Source: Winogradskyella sp. | GTDB lineage: Bacteria; Bacteroidota; Bacteroidia; Flavobacteriales; Flavobacteriaceae | Assembly: GCF_013213835.1 (NCBI RefSeq) | Contig: NZ_JABSSU010000004.1 | Coordinates: 529,250 to 593,249 of the forward strand | Length of the DNA stretch: 64,000 bases | Direction of reading: 5' to 3' | In this document: positions 40,673 to 49,277 of the stretch, piece after piece | How the letters are laid out: each line of letters starts with the position of its first letter | Numbering within the stretch: the stretch's first letter is position 1 | Program-made: the position numbers and the translations under genes | Notes under the pieces: model-generated | What the model was told of the DNA's origin: nothing | Seen by the model: only the letters and a program-made list of their open reading frames with translations | Database searches by the model: none

Positions 40673-41053
40673 ATGAATTTACCATCAGAATTAAAGTACA
40701 CCAAAGATCACGAGTGGATAAAGATTGAAGGTGAAATAGCTACCGTAGGAATTACTGATTTTGCTCAAAGTGAATTAGGCGATATTGTTTATGTTGAAGT
40801 AGATACTTTAGATGAAACTTTAGACGCGGAAGAAGTGTTTGGAACCGTTGAAGCTGTGAAAACCGTTTCGGATTTGTTTTTGCCTTTAACAGGTGAGATC
40901 GTTGAATTTAATGAAGGTTTGGAAGATGAACCGGAGAAAGTAAATTCAGATCCGTATGGTGATGGTTGGATGATAAAAGTTAAATACTCTGATGCTTCAG
41001 AAATTGAGAACTTACTTTCAGCTGAAGATTACAAAGCACTTATTGCTGGTTAG
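40673..41053 (+). CDS. gcvH: Glycine cleavage system H protein
   Basis: The protein has 126 residues, the normal length. It carries the lipoyl arm on Lys63 in [12 protein letters not shown] and the aminomethyl group between the P, T and L proteins of glycine cleavage. The N-terminal [13 protein letters not shown] and C-terminal [12 protein letters not shown] are typical. The other gcv genes are not in the window. Its 3' end overlaps the VanZ-like gene. Confidence 0.97.
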   Translation: MNLPSELKYTKDHEWIKIEGEIATVGITDFAQSELGDIVYVEVDTLDETLDAEEVFGTVEAVKTVSDLFLPLTGEIVEFNEGLEDEPEKVNSDPYGDGWMIKVKYSDASEIENLLSAEDYKALIAG

Positions 41054-41408
41054 AAATCTACTTTTACTATTAGCAGTTACATACACTATAATTTTAGTTA
41101 CTGTAACGTTGATAGATTTAAGTGGTGTACCAAGTCTTGGATCATCATTTGATGACAAGATTTATCATTTCCTAGCATATTCTGTTCTTAGTATTATGTG
41201 GGTTTTATATTTTAAAACTTATCCTAAGAAATTAAAGATTTGGGGAATATTGTTTTGGTTGCTTTTGTTTGGAGTTACTCTTGAGTTGATTCAAAATAAA
41301 CTAAATCCAAATAGAACTTATGATTTTATAGATCTTTTAGCAAATTGCTTTGGTGTTGTTTTTGGCACGTTACTTGCTTCTAGATTAAATATATTAAAGT
41401 TAAATTAA
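41043..41408 (+). CDS. VanZ-like family membrane protein
   Basis: The TTG start at 41043 gives 121 residues and overlaps gcvH by 11 bp. An ATG at 40992 in the same frame would give 138 residues and a 62-bp overlap, with a basic N-terminal extension, so the start is uncertain. Four hydrophobic helices are visible. VanZ-like features are [14 protein letters not shown] near 35-48 and [20 protein letters not shown] near 77-97. The family function is unknown apart from teicoplanin resistance in VanZ itself, which should not be assumed here. Confidence 0.8.
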   Translation: MLVRNLLLLLAVTYTIILVTVTLIDLSGVPSLGSSFDDKIYHFLAYSVLSIMWVLYFKTYPKKLKIWGILFWLLLFGVTLELIQNKLNPNRTYDFIDLLANCFGVVFGTLLASRLNILKLN

Positions 41409-41472
41409 TTCTAAGTGTTGCTTTTTGTGTTAATATTTAATTAAATTAGCAACTCTTACAAAAGAAAAAATT

Positions 41473-42201
41473 ATGGAACCTAAAAAGAATCCAAAATCAG
41501 ACGTAAGCCGCAACAGTTCACTGTTTTTCGCGGTTGGTCTTGCCTTAATGTTAGGTGTAGCATATATGGCAATAAACTATAAGACATATGAAAAAAGTGA
41601 TATCGCAGTTGATACACTTAATTTAGATGATGATTTAGAGGAAGATGTGCCTATTACTGAGCAAATTGCGACACCACCACCTCCACCACCTCCACCACCT
41701 GCAGCTCCTGAAGTCATTGAGGTAGTTGAAGATGAGGTTGAAGTTGAAGAAACTGTAATCCAAGATACAGAAGTTGATATGGAGACTGAAGTAGCTGAGG
41801 TTGAAGATATCGTAGAAGAAGAAGTAGAAGAAATCCTTGAAGTACCTTTTCACGTAATTGAGAACGTGGCTATTTTTCCTGGTTGTGAAAAGAAAAAGGG
41901 TAATGCGGCTAAAAAGGACTGTATGAACAAATTGGTAAATAAATTCATTTCAAGAAAATTTAATACAGATTTGGCCCAAGATTTAGGACTAACACCTGGA
42001 AAGAAAAGAATATTTGTCCAATTTAAAGTTGACAGAAGCGGAAACGTAACTAACATCGTGGCACGTGGTCCACATCCAGCATTAGAAAAGGAGGCTAAAA
42101 AAGTAATCGGTAAGTTGCCTAAAATGCAACCTGGAAAACAAAGGGGTAAAGCTGTGGTAATGCCATTCTCTATTCCAATTACATTCCAAGTACAAGATTA
42201 G
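41473..42201 (+). CDS. TonB-family energy transducer (first of two)
   Basis: The protein has 242 residues. One transmembrane helix lies at about 16-34. A short run of nine prolines near 69-77 is followed by a Glu/Val-rich periplasmic spanner to about 125. The C-terminal domain has IFPGCEKKKGNAAKKDCMNK near 135-155, then FKVDRSGNV, HPALEKEAKKVIGKLPKMQP and PITFQV. TonB couples the inner-membrane proton gradient to outer-membrane receptors. No exbB or exbD is nearby. The two Cys of the C-terminal domain are conserved in the next two genes. Confidence 0.9.
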   Translation: MEPKKNPKSDVSRNSSLFFAVGLALMLGVAYMAINYKTYEKSDIAVDTLNLDDDLEEDVPITEQIATPPPPPPPPPAAPEVIEVVEDEVEVEETVIQDTEVDMETEVAEVEDIVEEEVEEILEVPFHVIENVAIFPGCEKKKGNAAKKDCMNKLVNKFISRKFNTDLAQDLGLTPGKKRIFVQFKVDRSGNVTNIVARGPHPALEKEAKKVIGKLPKMQPGKQRGKAVVMPFSIPITFQVQD

Positions 42202-42228
42202 CTTTAAGTTAAGATAACATTAAATATA

Positions 42229-42261
42229 AAAATCCCGTTCAATTATTTTGGACGGGATTTT
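42229..42261 (+). terminator. Terminator after the first tonB-like gene
   Basis: AAAATCCCGT (42229-42238) pairs with ACGGGATTTT (42252-42261) across a 13-nt loop. Confidence 0.82.
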
Positions 42262-42316
42262 CTTTTGGTATGCTTATTGTGACTTTATCATAATATTAAC
42301 ATTTTAAATAATAATT

Positions 42317-43111
42317 ATGAAAAGTTCTAAAAAGAATTTCAAGAGTGTTGGTCAGAACACACTTGAAGAAAAAAAGTCCAACAAGCATGATGCAAATCTA
42401 CAAAAAAACTCAACCCTATATTTTCAAATAGGATTGATACTTTGTTTGTTAGGTACCTATGCACTTTTTGAAATGGAATTTCAGGATAAAAAGTTTATTC
42501 CTGATACGGCAGCGACGGAAGAGGTTGCGTTAATTGATGTTGCACCAGAATTTAAGGTAGAGCAAGTAAAGGTGAAGGAAACTAAGCCAAAGGTAGATAG
42601 AGCAACAGAAGTAAAAGATAAAATAAAAGAAGTGCCAGATGACACACCAAAGTATGAAGAAAAATTAATGATTACAGATCCAACAGATGATTTTGAGCCT
42701 GTTGAGATTGGTACTTTAAGTGAGGAAGAAGATCCTGAAGATGAAAATGTTGTGGTGCCTTTTATAGATATTCAATCTGTACCAATTTATCCTGGTTGTG
42801 AAAAGTATAAAACTAACGATAAGAGAAAAAAATGTATGTCAAAGAAGGTACAAAAGTTAGTGCTCAAGAAATTTAATACAGATTTAGGGTCAGAATACGG
42901 TTTATCCGGCAAACAAACGATTCAAACCCAATTTACTATTGATAAAAATGGTAAAGTAATAGATGTAAAAGTGCGTGCACCTCATCCTAAATTAGAAAGT
43001 GAAGCACGTAGAGTTATAAATAAAATACCTCAAATGATACCTGGTTCTCAAAGAGATGTGCCTGTAGGTGTGCTGTATACCTTACCAATCACTTTCCAGG
43101 TGATAAACTAG
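42317..43111 (+). CDS. TonB-family energy transducer (second of two)
   Basis: The protein has 264 residues and is a paralogue of the preceding gene. A polar N-terminus of about 30 residues precedes the helix at about 35-53. The spanner is Lys/Glu/Val-rich rather than polyproline. The C-terminal domain repeats the same features: IYPGCEKYKTNDKRKKCMSK, FTIDKNGKVIDVKV, HPKLESEARRVINKIPQMIP and LPITFQV. It has its own terminator, so it is not simply a read-through copy of the first gene. It probably arose by tandem duplication followed by divergence; its receptor partner is unknown. Confidence 0.88.
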   Translation: MKSSKKNFKSVGQNTLEEKKSNKHDANLQKNSTLYFQIGLILCLLGTYALFEMEFQDKKFIPDTAATEEVALIDVAPEFKVEQVKVKETKPKVDRATEVKDKIKEVPDDTPKYEEKLMITDPTDDFEPVEIGTLSEEEDPEDENVVVPFIDIQSVPIYPGCEKYKTNDKRKKCMSKKVQKLVLKKFNTDLGSEYGLSGKQTIQTQFTIDKNGKVIDVKVRAPHPKLESEARRVINKIPQMIPGSQRDVPVGVLYTLPITFQVIN

Positions 43112-43133
43112 ATAAGTTTAGTTGATATAAATT

Positions 43134-43165
43134 AAGCCGTTATTATTGTTGATAACGGCTTTTTT
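43134..43165 (+). terminator. Terminator after the second tonB-like gene
   Basis: AAGCCGTTAT (43134-43143) pairs with ATAACGGCTT (43152-43161) around an 8-nt loop and is followed by TTTT. Confidence 0.88.
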
Positions 43166-43235
43166 ATTGAAATAGAATACTATCAGTTAGAAATAAAAAA
43201 TAAGTATCTTTCGCTTAAATAAATAGTAATATTTA

Positions 43236-45338
43236 ATGAAACATTTCTGGCTATTTTCTTTATTAGTTCTTTCGTCCTACGGTTGGACACAGAATATTTC
43301 CGCATATGAAAAACCACCTGTTTTTGAAGCTTGCAATCAAGAAGATGTTCAAGATTTAAAGACATGTTTTAATTTTACACTTAACACATTCATTTTTGAG
43401 AATTTCCAAATTCCTGAAGTAGTAAACAAAGAGAATTATCAAGGTGATATCCAAGTTTTGTTTGAAGTAAATGTAGAGGGACAATTCAAGATTATATATA
43501 TCGATGCAATTTATGAGGAGTTAAAGAGAGAGAGCGAACGTGTGTTTCAAATGCTGCCTCAAATAAAACCAGCGACATATAACGGTGAACCAATCTTTTC
43601 TCAATATTCTGTTAGTATATCCATTCCACTAAAAGCACCACTAAAACAAGAGAATGGGAGTTTAAATGAAACAGTTGATGCAAATAATGATTTAAATGCA
43701 ACATTATCTAATGAATTTGATAGCGTAAATGCTCAAATTACACCTTACGTAGATTTAGAATATAGTAGTGTTTTAAATATTCCATTCACTCATTCTTATT
43801 ATGCACGGTTTGATGATGAAATGAATGCAATTGGCACCAATAGTCATACAGCAGCGAAACCATTTATTTATTCAGATGTAGCTAAGTATTATGATATAAA
43901 GACTGAAAAAGAAACACTCGTGAAGCAGACCGATTCCTGGATTGGAAGAAAGTTATATAATGAGCATTTGGTTGAAGTACAAGGCAAGGATTATTGGTTT
44001 ACTGTAGATCCTATATTAGACCTACAAGTAGGTTCTGATTCTGAAGCGGATTATAGTACTTGGAATAATACTAGAGGAATTTTTATTCAAGCAGGATTAG
44101 GTAAACGCTTTAATTTGTCCACTTCAGTTTATGAAAGTCAAGGTCGGTTTGCAGAATACTTTAATAATTATGCAGAGAGTTTAAAGGCTTTTGGGCCAGA
44201 TCCTGCTGTCATTCCGGGTCGAGGAATAGCCAAAAGGTTTAAAGAAAACTCATATGATTATCCTGTTGCAGAAGCTTACTTGTCTTATACACCAGCAGAT
44301 TTTTTAAATATTCAATTTGGTCATGGCAAGAATTTTATAGGTGATGGGTACAGATCATTATTTCAAAGTGATGTTGCTAGCCCTTATCCGTTTCTAAAAT
44401 TAAATTCTAGTTTTTGGAAGATAAAATATACGAGCACATGGATGTGGTTAAAAGATGTAAGAGATGCAGTTACGGTTGATGGTGCATTTTTTACAAAATA
44501 TATAGCTAATCATTACTTAAGCTGGAATGTTTCTAAGCGTCTTAATATCGGATTGTTCGAGTCTGTTATGTGGGCTGACACTAATAATAGAGGTTTTGAT
44601 GTCAATTATCTTAATCCGATTATCTTCTTTAGAGCTATTGAGTTTCAGACAGGTCAAGATGCCGGAAATGCAATATTAGGATTAAGTGCAAAATATAAAT
44701 GGAATAATAAGGTCAATATATATGGACAGTTTGTGGTTGATGAATTCTCATTAAGTGACATCAGTGGTGGGGAAAAAAGCTGGAAAAATAAATTAGGTTT
44801 TCAATTAGGTGTCAAATATTATAATGCATTTAAAGTTGATAATTTATTATTACAAGCAGAGTATAATCAAGTGAGACCATACACATATGCGCATAATTCT
44901 ATAATACTTAACTATGCGCATTTTAATCAACCAATGGCGCATCTTTGGGGTTCTAATTTTAGAGAATTAGTTCTTATAGGACGGTATAACTATAAGAGAT
45001 GGTTTGCAGATGCCAAAGTTATTTTTGGAGAAAGAGGCTTTGATTTTAATACACCAGAGGACAGTTTTAATTATGGTGGAAATATTTATGGTGACGAGGA
45101 TATACGAGTTTCCGATACTGGGATCGAAATTGCTCAAGGAAATAAAACCAGTAGTTTTATTACAGAGCTACAAGCAGGATATCTCATTAATCCTCAAACA
45201 AATTTAAAACTGTTTACCAATATCATCTACAGAGACTTTAATCCGCAAGCCATAACAGCTTCAACAACGAGTTCAAACACTTTATGGTTTAGCATAGGTG
45301 TAAGAACAGATCTATTTAATTGGTATAACGATTTTTAG
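43236..45338 (+). CDS. remB: RemB-like outer-membrane protein with N-terminal TonB C-terminal-like domain
   Basis: The protein has 700 residues. A signal peptide lies at 1-19 (ending YGWTQ). Residues about 25-135 look like the TonB C-terminal domain of the two preceding genes (FEACNQEDVQDLKTCFNF, VLFEVNVEGQFK, ERVFQMLPQIKP), but no transmembrane anchor precedes it. A polar linker follows to about 165, and the rest is rich in alternating beta strands, with FGHGKNFIGDGYRSLFQSD near 365 and an aromatic end (SIGVRTDLFNWYNDF) typical of outer-membrane barrels. I match it from memory to flavobacterial gliding-motility protein RemB; the symbol is less certain than the architecture. A near-match -7 box is TATCTTTC at 43204-43211. 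Confidence 0.72.
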   Translation: MKHFWLFSLLVLSSYGWTQNISAYEKPPVFEACNQEDVQDLKTCFNFTLNTFIFENFQIPEVVNKENYQGDIQVLFEVNVEGQFKIIYIDAIYEELKRESERVFQMLPQIKPATYNGEPIFSQYSVSISIPLKAPLKQENGSLNETVDANNDLNATLSNEFDSVNAQITPYVDLEYSSVLNIPFTHSYYARFDDEMNAIGTNSHTAAKPFIYSDVAKYYDIKTEKETLVKQTDSWIGRKLYNEHLVEVQGKDYWFTVDPILDLQVGSDSEADYSTWNNTRGIFIQAGLGKRFNLSTSVYESQGRFAEYFNNYAESLKAFGPDPAVIPGRGIAKRFKENSYDYPVAEAYLSYTPADFLNIQFGHGKNFIGDGYRSLFQSDVASPYPFLKLNSSFWKIKYTSTWMWLKDVRDAVTVDGAFFTKYIANHYLSWNVSKRLNIGLFESVMWADTNNRGFDVNYLNPIIFFRAIEFQTGQDAGNAILGLSAKYKWNNKVNIYGQFVVDEFSLSDISGGEKSWKNKLGFQLGVKYYNAFKVDNLLLQAEYNQVRPYTYAHNSIILNYAHFNQPMAHLWGSNFRELVLIGRYNYKRWFADAKVIFGERGFDFNTPEDSFNYGGNIYGDEDIRVSDTGIEIAQGNKTSSFITELQAGYLINPQTNLKLFTNIIYRDFNPQAITASTTSSNTLWFSIGVRTDLFNWYNDF

Positions 45339-45385
45339 TATTGGTAATAGAGTTATTTTAAATAGAATAAATCTCAAATCTGGCA

Positions 45386-45416
45386 TTGGTTAGAAGTATT
45401 TTTCAAACTATCTTTG
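45386..45416 (+). promoter_or_regulatory. Promoter of the cyoE/cox block
   Basis: TTG (45386-45388), a 20-bp spacer and TATCTTTG (45409-45416) match the Bacteroidota consensus, 33 bp before the cyoE start. Confidence 0.78.
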
Positions 45417-45448
45417 CACTCGCTAAGAAAAGAAATAATCGTTAAGAT

Positions 45449-46342
45449 TTGAGTAATATAAAATCTACAATTTCAGCACCTTCTGTACTCACCGATTTTA
45501 AGGAAATCACTAAAATGGGATTGTCCATAAGTGTAGTGTTCTCTGCTATTGCAGGTTACTTATTAGGTGCAGTTGAAATAAACTTTAATGTCGTTTTACT
45601 TTTAGCATTAGGCGGCTATTTTATGGTTGGTGCTTCAAATGCCTTTAATCAAATTATTGAGCGAGATTTGGATGCTTTGATGGATCGTACCAAAAACAGA
45701 CCAATTCCGGCTGGGAGAATGTCAGTAACCACAGCTTTTATTATTGCTAGTTTATTTACAGTATTAGGATTAGTCACACTTTATATAATAAACCCTAAAA
45801 CCGCAATGTGGGGTGCAATTTCAATTTTTTTATACACTAGTGTTTATACTCCTTTAAAAACAAAGACTCCATTAGCTGTTTTTGTTGGTGCCTTGCCAGG
45901 AGCCATTCCTTTTATGTTGGGTTGGGTTGCTGCTAGAGGCGAATTCGGAATTGAGCCCGGAACATTATTTGCGATACAGTTTTTCTGGCAATTTCCTCAT
46001 TTTTGGGCAATAGGCTGGTTTTTGTATGAAGATTATAAAAAAGGGGGATTTTTTATGTTGCCTACAGGAAAACCAGATAAAGGTACAGCGGTTCAAATAA
46101 TCTTATACAGTGTATGGACAATATTGGCGTCTATTATTCCGGTATTTGGTTTTACAGGCGAACTGAAATTAACAATTGTTGGTGCGATTTTAGTATTCGG
46201 TTTGGGTGTACTTATGCTAGTTTATGCATTAAAACTTTTTCAGAAACGAACAGTTAAGGCAGCGAAGCAGTTAATGTTATCTAGCGTTTTTTATATAACG
46301 ATGCTTCAGATTATTTATGTAGCAGATAAATTTTTGAGATAG
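45449..46342 (+). CDS. cyoE: Protoheme IX farnesyltransferase (heme O synthase)
   Basis: The protein has 297 residues in about nine helices. It is a UbiA-family prenyltransferase that adds the farnesyl group to heme b, the first step to heme a for the aa3 oxidase. The first Asp-rich motif is NQIIERDLDALMD at 67-79, followed by NRPIPAGR. The start is a TTG at 45449; the next Met (residue 23) would cut into the conserved N-terminal region. A ctaA-type heme A synthase is not in the window. The next gene starts 2 bp after the stop. Confidence 0.95.
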   Translation: MSNIKSTISAPSVLTDFKEITKMGLSISVVFSAIAGYLLGAVEINFNVVLLLALGGYFMVGASNAFNQIIERDLDALMDRTKNRPIPAGRMSVTTAFIIASLFTVLGLVTLYIINPKTAMWGAISIFLYTSVYTPLKTKTPLAVFVGALPGAIPFMLGWVAARGEFGIEPGTLFAIQFFWQFPHFWAIGWFLYEDYKKGGFFMLPTGKPDKGTAVQIILYSVWTILASIIPVFGFTGELKLTIVGAILVFGLGVLMLVYALKLFQKRTVKAAKQLMLSSVFYITMLQIIYVADKFLR

Positions 46343-46344
46343 AA

Positions 46345-46944
46345 ATGGATTTAACACAAGGTACAGAGAAGGAGAAGAATGCGAGATCAAAGAAAATGAT
46401 GCTTTGGTTTGGGATAGGTTCACTAATAATGTCATTTTCGGCATTAATCAGTGCATTTATTGTAAGTTCAAAACAACGAAAAGATAAAGATTGGTTATTA
46501 AATTATGAATTACCTGATGCTTTTTTAGTAAGTGTAGGTGTCATTTTATTAAGTAGTCTAACGTTCATTTTAGCTAAAAAAGCTCTAAAAAATAACGATA
46601 TAAAGATGACTACTATATGGCTATTGGTTACTTTGGTGTTGGGTATTGGATTTGTTTACAGTCAATTTGAAGGATTTAATCAAATTATAAGTAATGGTTA
46701 CAATTTTACAGGTCCAACAAGTAACATTACGATGTCTTACATTTATTTGATAGCAATTGTCCACATAGGACACGTTATTGCTGGGTTGTTATCAATAATT
46801 GTTGTTATTTATAATCATTTTAAACAAAAGTACAATCCCAATAATATGTTGGGTTTAGAACTTGCTGCTAATTTCTGGCATTTCGTAGACCTGCTTTGGC
46901 TTGTGCTCTTTTTGTTTTTATATTTTTTTAGAGATATAATTTGA
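46345..46944 (+). CDS. Cytochrome c oxidase subunit III (short form)
   Basis: The protein has 199 residues with five hydrophobic helices and no long hydrophilic insert. The C-terminal part shows HIGHVIAGLLS and ANFWHFVDLLWLVLFLFLY, the last-helix signature of subunit III. This subunit stabilises subunit I and its proton supply. It is 2 bp after cyoE. A second, longer subunit III gene follows at 46985, so two paralogues are encoded side by side. Confidence 0.9.
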   Translation: MDLTQGTEKEKNARSKKMMLWFGIGSLIMSFSALISAFIVSSKQRKDKDWLLNYELPDAFLVSVGVILLSSLTFILAKKALKNNDIKMTTIWLLVTLVLGIGFVYSQFEGFNQIISNGYNFTGPTSNITMSYIYLIAIVHIGHVIAGLLSIIVVIYNHFKQKYNPNNMLGLELAANFWHFVDLLWLVLFLFLYFFRDII

Positions 46945-46984
46945 TTATTTTTGTCCAATCTTAAAAAAAAATTAAATCAATTTT

Positions 46985-47986
46985 ATGGATTCTACAGTAG
47001 TTGGTACTGGCACAGAAGGAAATACTTGGGATGGAGGTAATAAGCCTTTAAAAGCAAGTTATGGTAAGATGATGATGTGGTTCTTCATTTTGTCTGATGC
47101 ATTAACATTTTCTGGTTTCTTGGCGGCCTATGGTTTCTCAAGATTTAAATTTATAAAGGAATGGCCTATTGCAGATGAGGTGTTCACTCACGTTCCGTTT
47201 TTACATGGACAAGAATTACCAATGATCTATGTGGCATTTATGACCTTTATTCTTATTATGTCTTCTGTAACTATGGTACTAGCTGTAGATGCAGGTCATC
47301 ACATGAATAAGGCCAAAGTGACGCTTTACATGTTCTTAACCATCATTGGTGGTTTAATATTCGTTGGATCTCAGGCTTGGGAATGGGCAACATTTATTCA
47401 AGGTGATTACGGTGCTGTTCAAACTAAAGGTGGTAATATCTTACAGTTTGGTAAATATGAGACTGTAGATGGTAAAGAAAAATTCAAAAGAGTTTCAATA
47501 GAAGATTTAGCGATTGCTACAGCATCTGAAAGAACTCAACACGAACGTAAAAACGGTCTTTGGTATGTTGATGAATCTCCATTACCACCATTCAGTGTGA
47601 ATGAAATATATGAAGGGTTAAAGGCCAATGAAGATGTATTAGTTCGCACACAAATCATAAATGAAGAAGGTGAGAAAACAATCCTATCTAGAGAAGAATC
47701 GTTAAAAAGGATAAAAGAAGATGGTAAGTTGGTTGTTAAAGGTGCTAACCTAGTAGTCAATGAATATGGTACATCACTGTTTGCAGACTTCTTTTTCTTT
47801 ATAACAGGTTTCCACGGATTTCACGTATTTTCAGGAGTGGTAATTAACATCATAATTTTCTTTAATGTAGTTCTTGGAACATACGAAAGAAGAGGAAGCT
47901 ATGAAATGGTAGAAAAGGTTGGATTGTACTGGCACTTTGTCGATTTAGTTTGGGTATTCGTATTTACATTCTTCTACTTAGTTTAA
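46985..47986 (+). CDS. coxC: Cytochrome c oxidase subunit III (long form with hydrophilic insert)
   Basis: The protein has 333 residues. Helices lie at about 25-45, 78-100, 110-132 and in the last 80 residues, with FFFITGFHGFHVFSG near 262 and YWHFVDLVWVFVFTFFYLV at the end. Between helices 3 and 4 a charged insert of about 110 residues (about 140-255) separates the usual core. It lies 40 bp after the short form and 21 bp before the subunit IV gene. It is probably the main subunit III of the aa3 oxidase encoded at 23969-26858. Confidence 0.93.
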   Translation: MDSTVVGTGTEGNTWDGGNKPLKASYGKMMMWFFILSDALTFSGFLAAYGFSRFKFIKEWPIADEVFTHVPFLHGQELPMIYVAFMTFILIMSSVTMVLAVDAGHHMNKAKVTLYMFLTIIGGLIFVGSQAWEWATFIQGDYGAVQTKGGNILQFGKYETVDGKEKFKRVSIEDLAIATASERTQHERKNGLWYVDESPLPPFSVNEIYEGLKANEDVLVRTQIINEEGEKTILSREESLKRIKEDGKLVVKGANLVVNEYGTSLFADFFFFITGFHGFHVFSGVVINIIIFFNVVLGTYERRGSYEMVEKVGLYWHFVDLVWVFVFTFFYLV

Positions 47987-48007
47987 AAAGCATTTATAAA
48001 ATAAATT

Positions 48008-48454
48008 ATGGCACACGAGCATAAATTAGAGATATTTAGAGGACTTTGGAAATTCAAGTCCAACACACAAAAAATCTGGGGAGTTTTAGCATTCTTAACT
48101 TTTGTAACTGCTATTGAAGTTGTTTTAGGTATTTACAAACCAGATGTATTAATGCATACTTGGATGACTCCGTTTGAAGGTGGCTTTTTTGCAACTTTAG
48201 GAAATATCATTTTCTCTGCATTTATTTACATGAAACCTTTAAACTTAATTTTTATCTTGCTTACAATTGTGAAAGCATACTATATTACTTGGGATTTTAT
48301 GCATATGCGTGATGAAACAAAGGGATTAAGAAGAGCTGTAGTATGGACAGGTGTTTTCTTAATTTGTTATTTAATCTTTATCCTTTTACAAGAAGGTGGT
48401 TATGTGTTTGGAGTTTATAACGGTGAAGACGCATTAATAAAAAGAGATTTCTAA
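48008..48454 (+). CDS. Cytochrome c oxidase subunit IV family protein
   Basis: The protein has 148 residues and three to four helices. The helix regions include IWGVLAFLTFVTAIEVVLGI near 25-45 and VWTGVFLICYLIFILLQEGG near 112-132, with YITWDFMHMRDE between, typical of bacterial COX IV (COX4_pro). It is a small accessory subunit of the oxidase. It is followed by a terminator, which closes the cyoE-coxC-cox4 unit. Confidence 0.9.
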   Translation: MAHEHKLEIFRGLWKFKSNTQKIWGVLAFLTFVTAIEVVLGIYKPDVLMHTWMTPFEGGFFATLGNIIFSAFIYMKPLNLIFILLTIVKAYYITWDFMHMRDETKGLRRAVVWTGVFLICYLIFILLQEGGYVFGVYNGEDALIKRDF

Positions 48455-48514
48455 GGATTTTAAAGTCAAAGAACTATAGAATTTAGCAATGTATGAAGTG
48501 CTAAATAAGATATT

Positions 48515-48545
48515 AAAAAGGTGTTTTGTCTAAACCACCTTTTTT
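48515..48545 (+). terminator. Terminator of the cyoE/cox unit
   Basis: AAAAAGGTG (48515-48523) pairs with CACCTTTTT (48536-48544) across a 12-nt loop. Its T tail runs straight into the -7 box of the next gene. Confidence 0.82.
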
Positions 48546-48552
48546 ATTTTTG
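48545..48552 (+). promoter_or_regulatory. -7 element overlapping the preceding terminator tail
   Basis: TATTTTTG is a full TAnnTTTG match that begins at the last T of the terminator run. A TTTG at 48525-48528 lies in the terminator loop, 16 bp upstream, shorter than the usual spacing. Confidence 0.5.
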
Positions 48553-48578
48553 CAAAACAAATTTAGACACTCTTAAAG

Positions 48579-49277
48579 ATGAATATGAAAAAGACAAAAC
48601 GGTATGCTGTATTAAGTATTTTGTTCTTTTTGCCTGTAGCTTTTTTGCTCATGCTCTATCCATCTACTCATAACTATACACCATTAGAAATTGTAAATAA
48701 CAACGTTACTGATTTTTACAGTCAGGAAGATGTAAAATTACAAGATCATATCACAGTTTTAGCGTTTTTTGGTAAAAAGCCTTTAGATAATTCAATTGCT
48801 GCCTCCAATTTAAAAGAACTTGTTTACGATAAGTTTAAAGGTTTCAAAAAGTTTCAGGTTGTAGTAGTCGCACCAAAGGGTTTTGAGGATTATTATAAGG
48901 AGTTAAAAGCTGAAGTAGAACGTTACGAAGAGTTAAAGTTTTGGCACTATCTATATCTGTCAGAAGATGAGATTAAAGCTGTTTTTAAAAGTTTATTGTT
49001 TGAAGAGAATCTTGACGAAAATTTGTCTACAGATCACGTTTTTGTGATTGACAAAGAAAGAAATCAAAGAGGAAGAACAGATGATAGAGAAGAGAAAGAG
49101 ATCGAAAAAAACATACCTGTATATAGTTTAAGTTCTTATGATTGTATTGAAGTGTCTGAAGTAAAGAACAAAATGATTGATGATGTAAGAATTTTATTTA
49201 CAGAATATAGACAAAAGCGAAAAGGCAAATTTGTAGATTCTAATAATAGACGATCAAAAGATTTAAAGAATGAGTAA
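48579..49277 (+). CDS. Conserved membrane-anchored protein of unknown function, SCO neighbour
   Basis: The protein has 232 residues; an alternative ATG lies two codons in. One N-terminal hydrophobic helix at about 9-27 is followed by a soluble domain facing the periplasm. The pattern ITVLAFFGKKP near 60, QVVVVAPKG and DHVFVIDKERNQRGR suggests a thioredoxin-like fold similar to SCO proteins. There is no CxxC; the only Cys is in YDCIEV near the end. The C-terminus is strongly basic. It overlaps the SCO gene by 8 bp, so the two are translated together and may form a copper-delivery pair. This function is inferred from context only. Confidence 0.7.
   Translation: MNMKKTKRYAVLSILFFLPVAFLLMLYPSTHNYTPLEIVNNNVTDFYSQEDVKLQDHITVLAFFGKKPLDNSIAASNLKELVYDKFKGFKKFQVVVVAPKGFEDYYKELKAEVERYEELKFWHYLYLSEDEIKAVFKSLLFEENLDENLSTDHVFVIDKERNQRGRTDDREEKEIEKNIPVYSLSSYDCIEVSEVKNKMIDDVRILFTEYRQKRKGKFVDSNNRRSKDLKNE

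Noticed and set aside
41635..41853. Trp/Arg repeat peptide (WRWWRWW) on the minus strand, looking like an antimicrobial peptide
   Set aside because: It is simply the reverse of the polyproline codons (CCA/CCT) in the first tonB-like gene.
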